Shown piece by piece: positions 56,043 to 64,000 of a stretch of 64,000 nt of DNA; the stretch's first letter is position 1, and every line of letters starts with the position of its first letter. The stretch is taken from the NCBI GenBank assembly GCA_016714225.1, contig JADJNS010000006.1:434001-498000 (forward strand). Reading direction: 5' to 3'. The position numbers and the translations under genes are program-made. This DNA is from Archangiaceae bacterium (GTDB lineage Bacteria; Myxococcota; Myxococcia; Myxococcales; Myxococcaceae). The notes below the pieces were generated by a model. That model worked only from the letters and a program-made list of their open reading frames with translations, did no database searches and was not told the DNA's origin.

Positions 56043-58859
56043 TCACGAGCGGGGCGAACCCCGGGTGACCGCCCCCATGACGAGCTTGCTGAGCTCGCGC
56101 AGCCACAGCACCGAGCTGCCGACGGCCGCGCAGACGAGCCAGTCTCGCGGGCTCAAGCTCACCGTGTTGAACGCGGCCTGCAGAAACGGCACGTAGATGA
56201 CGGCCACCTGAAGCAGCAGCGACAGCCCCACGGCGCCCCACAGCCAGAGGTTGTCGAACATGCCGCGAAACGCGCTGCGCTCGTCGCTGCGGGCATTGAA
56301 CACGGTGAACATCGCCGCGAGCACGACGGTGTTGAACGCCATGGTCTGGGCGTAGCGCAGGGTGCCGGTGCCCTCGATGAGCCCGCCCGGCAGGCACGAG
56401 TCGAGCACCCCCAGGGTGCCGATGGCGGTGATGGCTCCGATGAAGACGGTGCTGGCCCACATGCGCGGAGTGATGACTCCCTCGGTGCGCGGCCGCGGCG
56501 GCACGCGCATCACGCCGGGCTCGGGCGGGTCGACGCCGAGCGCGAGCGCGGGGGCGCCGTCGCTCACCAGGTTGATCCACAAGAGCTGGGTCGCGAGCAG
56601 CGGCAGCACCACCGCGTCGGTCGAGGCCGCCTTGAGCCCCAAGGGCCCGGCCAGCACGACGCCGAAGAACATGGTCATCACCTCGCCCAGGTTCGACGCC
56701 AGCAGGTAGCGGAGGAACTTGCGGATGTTCGCGTAGATCGCGCGGCCCTCTTCGACGGCCGCCACGATGGTGGCGAAGTTGTCGTCGGCGAGCACCATGT
56801 CGGCCGAGCCTTTCGCGACGTCGGTTCCGGTGATGCCCATCGCGATGCCGATGTCGGCCGTCTTCAGCGCCGGAGCGTCGTTCACGCCGTCGCCGGTCAT
56901 CGCGACGATCGCTCCGCCTCGCCGCAGGGCCTTCACGATGCGCAGCTTGTGCTCGGGGCTGACGCGCGCGAACACCGAGTACCGCTGCACGGCCTCGTCG
57001 AGCGCCTGGTCGTCGAGCGCGCCGAGCTCGGCGCCCGAGAGCGCGCGGCCGTCGTCGATGATGCCCAGCTCTTTCGCGATGACGCTCGCGGTCACCGGGT
57101 GGTCACCGGTGATCATGATGGGCCTGATGCCCGCGGCGCGCGCGAGCGCCACGGCCGCCTTCGCCTCTGCGCGAGGCGGGTCGATCATGCCGAAGAGGCC
57201 GAGAAAGGTGAGCTCCGACTCGATGCGCTCGTCGACCGCGTCGAGGTCGAACGCCGCCCGGGGGAAGATGCGCACCGCGACCGCGAGCGTGCGCAGCGCT
57301 TCGCCGGCGAGCCCCTCGTTCAGGCGCAAGAGCTCGGCGCGGCGCTCTGCGGTCAGCGCGCGCGGCTCGGCGCCGACCAGCTCTCGCGTGCAGCGGGCGA
57401 GCAGCACGTCGGGGGCGCCCTTGGTGAGCGAGATGATGCGCTCTTGCTGTTCGGCGTCCGAGTGCAGGGTGCTCATCAGCTTTCGCTCGGAGGTGAACGG
57501 CACCTCGGCCAGCCGCTCGAAGCGCGCCGCGAGCGCGGCCTCGTCGAGCCCGGCCTTCTTCGCAGCCACGAGCAGCGCGGCCTCGGTCGGGTCGCCGCTG
57601 ATGGTGAACGCGCCGGCCTCTTTGCGGAGAATCGCGTTGTTCGCCCGCGAGGCCGCAGCGAGCGCGCGCTCGAGCTCGATCTGAAAGGGGCCGTCGATGG
57701 CGCCACCACCGTCGCGGGTGACGGCTCCGTCGGGCGCGTAGCCGATGCCGTGCAGCGCGGCGCGACCGCTCGCCGTCACCACGACGCGCACGGTCATCTC
57801 GTTGCGCGTCAGCGTGCCGGTCTTGTCCGAGGCGATGACGTTCGCCGAGCCCAGCGTCTCGACCGCCGCGAGCCGCCGCACGATGGCGTTGCGCTTCGCC
57901 GCGCGCTGCACGCCCAGCGAGAGCACCGCGCTCACCACCGCAGGCAGCCCTTCGGGCACGGCGGCGACCGCGAGGGCGACGCCGAGAATCAGCGCGTCGA
58001 AGATCGCCGAGAAGGTCGCGAGCTTCTCGATGACGATGATGGTGCCGATCATCACCACTGCGATGACGACGACGATCTTCGCGAGCAGCTTGCCGACGCG
58101 GTCGAGCTCTTGCTGCAGCGGAGTGACCTCGGCCACGGTCTCTTTGAGCAGCCCCGCGATGTGGCCCATCTCGGTCTGCATGCCGGTGGCGACGACCACG
58201 GCCTTGCCGCGGCCGCTGGTCGCCGCGGTGCCGCTGAACACCATGTTGTGGCGGTCGCCGACCGTCGCGGCGCCCTCGAGCGCAGCGGCCTCTTTCGCGA
58301 CGGGCAGGCTCTCGCCGGTGAGCGCGCTCTCGGCGGTGTGAAGGGCGGCCGAGCGCAGCAGCCGCGCGTCGGCGGCGATGGTGTCGCCCTCTTCGATGAC
58401 GATGACGTCGCCCGGCACGACCTCGCGCGCGTCGACGTCGCGGCGCTCGCCGTCGCGCACCACGTGGGCACGCGCGGCAGACATCTTGCGCAGCGCAGCG
58501 ACGGCCGAGGCGGCGCGCGACTCCTGAATGAAGCCGAGGGTCGCGTTCAGCAGCACCACCGCGAGGATCGCCATGGACTCGTAGGGCAGCGGCGACTCGC
58601 GCTCGTGCAGCCACAGCGCGAACGAGATCGCCGTCGCGATGAGCAGGAGAATCACCAGCACGTCTTTGAACTGGGCGAGCACGCGCTTCCACGCTGGCGG
58701 GCCTTTGTCGACGCGCAGCTCGTTGGGCCCGAAGCGGGCGAGCCTCGCCTTCGCTTCGGCCGAGGCGAGCCCCCGCTGAGCGTCGCTCTTCAGCGCGGCG
58801 ACCACCGCTTCGGCAGGCTGCGTCCACGGTGCGGTCACGCTGTCGGTCGGCGAGTCCAT
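56043..58859 (-). CDS. P2-type cation-transporting P-type ATPase (Ca2+-like)
   Basis: 938 residues. N-domain start (ARLARFGPNEL), actuator TGES in SALTGESLPVAK, membrane helix 4 AAVPEGLPAVV with the PEGLP of calcium and Na/K-type pumps, phosphorylation DKTGTLTRNEM, and hinge MTGDGVNDAPALKTADIG. About ten membrane helices. Likely exports Ca2+ or another cation. Its C-terminal end LRELSKLVMGAV has an exact 34-base DNA duplicate 2.6 kb away. Confidence 0.88.
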   Translation of the reverse strand: MDSPTDSVTAPWTQPAEAVVAALKSDAQRGLASAEAKARLARFGPNELRVDKGPPAWKRVLAQFKDVLVILLLIATAISFALWLHERESPLPYESMAILAVVLLNATLGFIQESRAASAVAALRKMSAARAHVVRDGERRDVDAREVVPGDVIVIEEGDTIAADARLLRSAALHTAESALTGESLPVAKEAAALEGAATVGDRHNMVFSGTAATSGRGKAVVVATGMQTEMGHIAGLLKETVAEVTPLQQELDRVGKLLAKIVVVIAVVMIGTIIVIEKLATFSAIFDALILGVALAVAAVPEGLPAVVSAVLSLGVQRAAKRNAIVRRLAAVETLGSANVIASDKTGTLTRNEMTVRVVVTASGRAALHGIGYAPDGAVTRDGGGAIDGPFQIELERALAAASRANNAILRKEAGAFTISGDPTEAALLVAAKKAGLDEAALAARFERLAEVPFTSERKLMSTLHSDAEQQERIISLTKGAPDVLLARCTRELVGAEPRALTAERRAELLRLNEGLAGEALRTLAVAVRIFPRAAFDLDAVDERIESELTFLGLFGMIDPPRAEAKAAVALARAAGIRPIMITGDHPVTASVIAKELGIIDDGRALSGAELGALDDQALDEAVQRYSVFARVSPEHKLRIVKALRRGGAIVAMTGDGVNDAPALKTADIGIAMGITGTDVAKGSADMVLADDNFATIVAAVEEGRAIYANIRKFLRYLLASNLGEVMTMFFGVVLAGPLGLKAASTDAVVLPLLATQLLWINLVSDGAPALALGVDPPEPGVMRVPPRPRTEGVITPRMWASTVFIGAITAIGTLGVLDSCLPGGLIEGTGTLRYAQTMAFNTVVLAAMFTVFNARSDERSAFRGMFDNLWLWGAVGLSLLLQVAVIYVPFLQAAFNTVSLSPRDWLVCAAVGSSVLWLRELSKLVMGAVTRGSPRS

Positions 58860-58971
58860 CGCGCACTCTTAACGTGTGTTGGCCTCAGAGAGCAGACAAG
58901 GGCTACCTGGCGCGGCCGCATCGCCCAGCTAAGTGCTGCGCGTGTGTGGCCTTAGGGTAATGCTGGTGCAG

Positions 58972-60326
58972 ATGACCAGAATTAGACCGCTTGGGGCCGT
59001 GTGCTTCGCCTGTTTGATGGGGCTCGTTGTCCACCGCCTTGAGGCTGGCGCAGCCGAGGTTCCTAGGGCCGGCGAACGTTCGGGGCCACGCATGCAGGAG
59101 CTCATTGAGCAGCTCTTTGGTAGCGATGGCGAAAAGGCAAGTGCCGCAGCCAAGGCCCTGGACAGTCGAGGCGCCAACTCAGCCGCAGATGCAGACGCGA
59201 TCCTCGCTGCGTTGTCGAGGGACGTTAAGCCGATCAAGGGCGTGTACCTGCGGCCCAAGCACTCGCTGCTCGCCGTGATTCAGTCCTGCAAAGGAGAGCC
59301 GGCCCGAGCGGAGTTCAAGAAGGACGGCACGAAGGCCATCATCAACACGTACGCGAAGCTCGGTGACGACGAGAAACCCTTTGCGCTCAAGATCCTTGCG
59401 CTTCGGGGTCGAAGGAAGGTCTGACGTTCATCGTCGAGACGCTAAGAGGGGAGGGCGGGCCGACGGGCTTCATGGTCTCCGTTGCGCTCGGTGCAATCAA
59501 CCCGAAGACGCCGTACGTCGATGTGCTTTTCCCAGCCCTGGCTCCTGTCATCGCGTACTCTGACTTCAGAGCGATCGCAGTGCTCGATCTCGCCAACCAA
59601 CTGGCGCTTGCGGGCACGCTCAAGAAGCACCCTGGAGCCGATCACCTCGACAAACTGCGACGCTTCATCGAGTCGAAGAACGAAGAGGAGTTCAGTGACG
59701 CGGTCTCCGCGTGCTTGGCGCTGGCTTTCATTCCAGGAGACGCGGCAGAGAAGCTTCTTCTTGCCGCCGAGGCCCACCCAGACAGCAACGTGCGTCTTGA
59801 GGCAACGTACGCCCTCGCTCGCCGCAATCACCCGGGTAGCGATCAGAAGCTCGCCAAGGCTGCGCTGGACCCAACAACCTCGCGACGAGCGACTGGGTAT
59901 CTGACAGAGAGTGGCAAGGCCGGCCTCATCCCTCGTGAAGTGAATGACCCGGTATTCGCAGCGAAGTCAGAGATGCTTTCGTGGCTGGCACACCCAACGG
60001 AATACGGCAGGCCTCCAGAGTCTATTGAGCTTTGGGACCGACGGACGATCTACTGGCCGCCCACCGACGACAAGCGGGAGATGTTCCTCTTCAAGTACGT
60101 GTACCCTCCCAAGAAGGCTGGCGAGGCCGCAGACGTCGGTGTTGGGCTCGTGGGCAGCGTGACGTTCAGCCTGTTCGGTGAGACCCGGCCTGCGCCACAG
60201 GGAACACCGGAGGACGCACTCGCCACCCACTGCGTATGGGAGCTTGAAAACAAGGGCGACCCGAGGGGCAAGGGACGGAAGATCGAGGTCGGGAGGAAGC
60301 TGCTCGGGTTCAAGGCCGCGAAGTAG
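58972..60326 (+). pseudogene. exported HEAT-repeat-like protein, frameshifted
   Basis: A signal peptide (GAVCFACLMGLVVH, from the ATG at 58972) and helical repeats run in one frame to KILALRG, where a stop follows at 59424. The same protein continues in the next frame as SKEGLTFIVETLRGE and on to 60326 (VALGAINPKTP, ACLALAFIPGDAAEKLLLAA, NVRLEATYALARR). One missing G in the CGGGGTCG run near 59407 restores a single frame of about 450 codons. It is either a sequence error or a recent mutation. GC is lower (about 60%) than in the rest of the window. Confidence 0.65.
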
Positions 60327-60645
60327 TCGGCTCCTTCACCGGCGCATGAGGGGCTGCGTTCCAGTCGCAGCAGACATGGCACCCACCGCGACGTGGTTGG
60401 GTAACGCCTTTTTCTTCGCGTGGTCCAAGCCGGCGTCATCTCCATCGGGCTCAAGCGGAGTCGTCTCGTGGAAGCGGGTGGTCGCGGCCCTGGGTGAAGC
60501 TCAGACCCGCGTCACCGCTGAAGGCGGCCTCCGGACCTCTGGCTGCTCATCATGGTCGGCTGGCTATTGCCGCGGCGCCGAAGCGCTGCCGCCTCGAGGA
60601 GCTCTCCTCGAAGCGGCCGGTGACGAACGCGAAACGAGCTCGGAG
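60327..60645. other. gene-free stretch
   Basis: 319 bases between converging genes. The open frames here have no plausible start, signal or family, and no hairpin with T-run or known box was seen. Confidence 0.4.
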
Positions 60646-61089
60646 TTATTTCTTCTCGATGATGCCGGTCCACTGCGAGCCGATGACCTGGTGGTTGGCG
60701 TCTTCGACGATGCCGACCTTGTAGCAAACCTTGGTGGTGCCCTTGAAGAAGGCGTCGTTGGTGCGGCACAACGCATAGTTCGAGTACTTCTGCGTCCAGC
60801 CTGCAGCGATCATGTTCGCGACCAGGCTCGCCTCCGCCTGGATGACGTCGTAGTGCCCGACGTTCGTCCGGCACGCGGTCGGGGAGACGGACACGCAGCC
60901 GGTCGGCACCGGGTAGGCCCAGGTGCCGCTGCTGCCACCGCCACTGCCACCGCCACTGCTCTTGGCAGCGCCTTCAACCGAGCCGAGCTCGTCAGGTGCA
61001 CCGGCTCCCTCCTCGAGACCGCAAGCGGTGACGGCGAGGGCGAGTACCGCAGAGAGGGAGATGTGCTTCAGGTGCTTCCGCGACGACAT
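60646..61089 (-). CDS. small putative lipoprotein
   Basis: 147 residues. Lipoprotein signal LSAVLALAVTACGLEE (lipid Cys about 23), Gly/Ser linker (KSSGGGSGGGSSG), then a domain with four Cys (TGCVSVSPTAC, NYALCRTND, KVCYKVGIV) that probably form two disulfides. No family recognised. Confidence 0.6.
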   Translation of the reverse strand: MSSRKHLKHISLSAVLALAVTACGLEEGAGAPDELGSVEGAAKSSGGGSGGGSSGTWAYPVPTGCVSVSPTACRTNVGHYDVIQAEASLVANMIAAGWTQKYSNYALCRTNDAFFKGTTKVCYKVGIVEDANHQVIGSQWTGIIEKK

Positions 61090-61261
61090 GAATGACGCTC
61101 CAGGCTGGGGTGGGTGAGACGCCGCGGTCGACAGCAAGAAGAGTGCTCGGCACCCGGCTGGCCGTTTCGCGCGGTTACGGCTCGGAGTGTCGCGTCGACC
61201 GCACACCGCACGCTCCTAAACTCCATCTTCCGCGATCGATCGCATCGCCTAGACTCGCCGC

Positions 61262-61837
61262 ATGGGTCTCTTGACCTTCGGCATCAACGTCACCCTGGAC
61301 GGCTGCGTCGACCACCAGGAGGGAATCGTCGACGACGAGACGCACGCCTTCTTCACCCGCCTGCTGGACGAGGGCGGGGCGATGCTGTGGGGCCGCGTCA
61401 CCTACGAGATGATGGAGAGCTACTGGCCGGCGGTCGCCCGCGGCGACCAGCCCGCGCCACCGGCGCTGCGCGAGTGGGCGGTCAAGCTCGAGGTCAAGCC
61501 GAAGTACGTGGTGTCGTCGACCCGTAAGGACTTCCCGTGGACCAACAGCCACCTCCTCGCCGGCGACCTGCGCACCGAGGTGCAGAAGCTGAAAGACGCG
61601 ACCCCGGCCGGCGTGCTCCTCGGCAGCGGCAAGCTCGCGACCGAGCTCGACCGGCTCGAGCTGATCGACGAGTACCAGCTCCTCGTTCACCCCCGAATCG
61701 CCGGCCACGGCCCGACCCTGTACCAGGGCGGGCTGCCCACCACGCGACGGCTCGAGCTGATCTCCGCGAAGCCGATGCGCTGCGGCGCGGTCGCCATGCA
61801 CTACCGTCGAATCGGCAGCTCAGCTGCCGCCGTCTGA
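61262..61837 (+). CDS. dihydrofolate reductase-like (RibD C-terminal type) protein
   Basis: 191 residues of the RibD_C/YwjB-like family: LTFGINVTLDGCVDHQEG at the start, AMLWGRVTYEMMESYWP, GVLLGSGKLATELDRLELIDEYQLLVHP, and GPTLYQGG. These proteins bind NADPH and reduce unknown pterin- or flavin-like compounds. Its end overlaps the converging lipoprotein gene by 18 bases. Confidence 0.85.
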   Translation: MGLLTFGINVTLDGCVDHQEGIVDDETHAFFTRLLDEGGAMLWGRVTYEMMESYWPAVARGDQPAPPALREWAVKLEVKPKYVVSSTRKDFPWTNSHLLAGDLRTEVQKLKDATPAGVLLGSGKLATELDRLELIDEYQLLVHPRIAGHGPTLYQGGLPTTRRLELISAKPMRCGAVAMHYRRIGSSAAAV

Positions 61838-62437
61838 GGTGCAGAACGCGGCGCAGTCGCTGCCGCTGGCCCGGCCCACCGAGTAGCCGCACGACCAGCT
61901 GCCGCCGCCGCCGTCGGGCCCGGGGCCCGAGCCGATCACCTCCCAGTGGGTGTGCTCGGTGATGCACTGCGCGCAGAGGCGACCGAGCCCCGAGGTGGCC
62001 GACACGCAGGCGCTGATGCACGACTCGGCGCTGGGCGTCGAGCTGTCGCACGCGTACGCAGACAGGTCGACCGTGCAGGTCAGCTCGCACTGCGCCCGCA
62101 CCACCTGGGGGTCGGCCGCGGTGGCCGCCTTGCACTGGCTGGCGCAGGCACTGCCGGTGGCGCTCCCCACGAACAGCGAGCAGGTGGTGTTCTGGCCGTC
62201 GCCGAGGGTCTCCCAGCCGGTGTGCTCGGCGATGCACTGGGCGCAGGTCGCCGTGAGGCCTTCGGCGCGCGCCGAGCAGTAGTCGAGGCAGTACCCCGCA
62301 TCGCGCCCTTCGCAGCCCTGGGCGGGCAGGGCACAGGGCCCGGTGCACTTGTCGCGGTACTGGGTGAACGACGACGGGCCGGTCGCTCCACAGGCGATGA
62401 GCGTGAGCAGGCCTGCCGTGACGATGGTGGTCTTCAT
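61820..62437 (-). CDS. Cys-rich lipoprotein with duplicated domain
   Basis: 205 residues. Lipoprotein signal TAGLLTLIACGAT (lipid Cys 16) and two similar Cys-rich units: CAQCIAEHTGWETLGDG followed by CSLFVG, and CAQCITEHTHWEVIGSG followed by CGYSVG. The repeat suggests internal duplication. Surface or outer-membrane location likely; function unknown. Confidence 0.68.
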   Translation of the reverse strand: MKTTIVTAGLLTLIACGATGPSSFTQYRDKCTGPCALPAQGCEGRDAGYCLDYCSARAEGLTATCAQCIAEHTGWETLGDGQNTTCSLFVGSATGSACASQCKAATAADPQVVRAQCELTCTVDLSAYACDSSTPSAESCISACVSATSGLGRLCAQCITEHTHWEVIGSGPGPDGGGGSWSCGYSVGRASGSDCAAFCTSDGGS

Positions 62438-62629
62438 CGAGGGTGACTCCTTTTCACCGGCTATTGCACCGACGGGCCCAATCCGTCACCGGGACCCTGA
62501 ACTGGGAGCCTGAAACGCCCGGCGACCACGCCGAGCAGGCCGGGCTTTACCCCACGGCGGCCCCGGGCTACGGGGAGAGCCGCGCCGCGCACCCGAGGGA
62601 CTCTCCCCACGATGCGGTGAGGGGGCTCG

Positions 62630-64000
62630 ATGGCACACAGACGAAACGCTTCGATTCGCAACATGGTGACGCTGGTCACTTTCATGGTCATCACCGGCTG
62701 CGCGCAGTGCGTGCCCGGTCGCGTCGGCGCCGCGGTCTCGCGCCTCACCATTCGAGACGTCGCCGCCATCGCGACGCTGGTCAACACCGACACCAGCTGC
62801 GGCTTCGCCAGCCAGGCCGTGCTGGGCAGCCCGATCACGACCGGCACCGTCGGCGGCATGGGCACGCTCACGTACACCGTCACCGACTGCGTCATCGACT
62901 CGGGCGAGGGCAAGGAAGCGTCGAAGAACTGCTCCGACGTCACCACCACCACCAAGGGCAAGGTGACCGTCAGCGCGACGCGCATCATCACCGGCCAGCT
63001 CACCGGCAACGCGATGAGCCCGATCATTCCCGCAGGGCCTGACGGTGTCGTGCTCAACATCGGCAAGGCGACCTTCGAGAACTTCGTCGCGATCTCATCG
63101 GCGAGCGACAAGAAGCTCACCCTGGTCAAGGGCAGCCTGTCGGCGAAGCTGACGCCGCTCCTCGCGGTCAGCGCGTCGACCGGCGCGTGCTCGATCGCGA
63201 CGCCGAACGTCCGTTCGAGAACATCAAGTACGCGATGGGCTCAGAGGTCTTCGCCGAGTCGCCGAGCACCGCGACCTCTGTGGCGATCGACGACTCGAAC
63301 ATCTTCGCGCAGACCGGCGTCAACGGTGACGTCAGCAACGCGCTGTCGGGCAACATTACCGTCTGGGGCGGCCAGACCACCGCGGTCGAGCCCGGTGACA
63401 CCTCGGGCCTCGACCCCGACTTCGACGCCGCCGCGTTCGAGGCCAGCTACACCTGCACGCCCGACCTCGCGATGCCCATCACCTCGGCCTGCGCCGACCT
63501 CAAGCCGCGGCTGGCGGGCGGAGTGGCGCGGCTCAGCGTACGCACCCTCGGCACCATCGCATCGCTCGTCGACGCGAACACCACCTGCGGCTTCTCGAGC
63601 CCCGCGGTCGCCGGCACGCCGACGTTCACCGGCACGCTCGGCAAAGACGACGGCGCCGCGACCTTCACCATCGGCAGCGCGTGCACCATCACCCTGCCTG
63701 CCGACACCCTCTTGTCGACCGACTGCAACATGGTCACCACCAAGGGCGGCGGCACCGTCGCCGTCACCGGCACCAAGCGCGTGGCCGGCTTCCGCACCGG
63801 CAACCCGCTCAAGCCGATCGTGCCCACCACGCGCGACCCCGCGCAGTTCGACCTGACGGTCACGTTCACCAACTTCGAGCTGGTCAAGAGCGACTCGACC
63901 TCGTCGCTGCTGGTGAAGAGCGGCACGCTGAGCGGCAAGGTCGCTCCGCGCACCGCGATCGACAGCGCCACCGGCGCCTGCAGCATCTCGACCCCGGTCG
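62630..64000 (+). pseudogene. repeat-containing putative lipoprotein, frameshifted and partial
   Basis: Starts at an ATG with GAGGGG upstream; hydrophobic lead VTLVTFMVITGC (lipid Cys). Two similar domains follow, RLTIRDVAAIATLVNTDTSC...TGACSIATP and RLSVRTLGTIASLVDANTTC...TGACSISTP (ends at the window edge). The frame breaks near 63210: NVRSRTSS in the starting frame, but NVPFENIKYAM if one base is added before CCG. The downstream frame stays open to 64000. Probably one intact protein with a sequence error. Confidence 0.6.

Noticed and set aside
60178..61095. 305-codon plus-strand frame over the 60.3-60.6 kb gap
   Set aside because: It overlaps two supported genes and has the composition of an antisense shadow.

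Overview
The window is about 70% GC and reads like a member of the Myxococcota (Deltaproteobacteria-type). It has a MYXO-CTERM-like tail on a multihaem cytochrome, many Cys-rich lipoproteins, PAS/HisKA/REC sensor proteins, and an AgpS-type ether-lipid enzyme. No tRNA, rRNA, CRISPR array or intact insertion sequence was seen.

Layout. (1) 1-3281, minus: an acyl-CoA-type regulator (FadR), an alkyl-DHAP-synthase-like enzyme and a glycerol-3-phosphate dehydrogenase, with a FadR-like box at the promoter. (2) 3309-6271, plus: cupredoxin, FAD oxidoreductase, DUF2249 and beta-propeller lipoprotein. (3) 16020-6308, minus: porin, unknown 4-Cys protein, then alpha, beta and gamma subunits of a periplasmic type II DMSO-reductase-family molybdoenzyme (Nxr/Nar-like), its TorD-like chaperone, a cytochrome c and MoaA. 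(4) 16260-17293, plus: TetR regulator and membrane protein. (5) 27051-17378, minus: radical SAM, fatty-acyl-AMP ligase, NAD-dependent reductase/epimerase, acyl carrier protein, acyl-CoA dehydrogenase and B12-type radical SAM, followed by an FNR-type regulator, hemerythrin, DUF2249 and NnrS. (6) 27202-31030, plus: histidine kinase, response regulator and hybrid kinase. (7) 33303-42986, plus: pentahaem cytochrome, then a complete shikimate operon containing a U32-family protein. (8) 44789-42851, minus: radical SAM and haem A synthase. (9) 44865-64000: an accessory region with a HigBA-type toxin-antitoxin, gene relics, lipoproteins, a PAS kinase, a P-type ATPase and frameshifted genes.

The unifying signal is a palindrome, CTTGAy-N4-rTCAA(G), found nine times (3309, 4827, 5151, 16055, 20027, 27088, 33253, 35043, 44830). 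It matches the FNR/ANR/DNR half-sites, and an FNR-type protein with the [4Fe-4S] cysteine pattern is encoded at 19399-20034. In several cases the box centre lies 41.5-43.5 bases before the start codon, as expected for class II FNR promoters making leaderless or nearly leaderless mRNA. I infer that low oxygen or nitric oxide switches on the molybdoenzyme, the acyl-ligase/radical-SAM operon, the shikimate/U32 operon and the cytochromes together.

Most likely new biology: the lipid-like operon at 20082-27051, and the FNR-box-driven shikimate operon, which pairs chorismate mutase (a source of prephenate) with a U32 protein. Three genes carry single-base frameshifts (near 42665, 59407 and 63210) that may be sequence errors.
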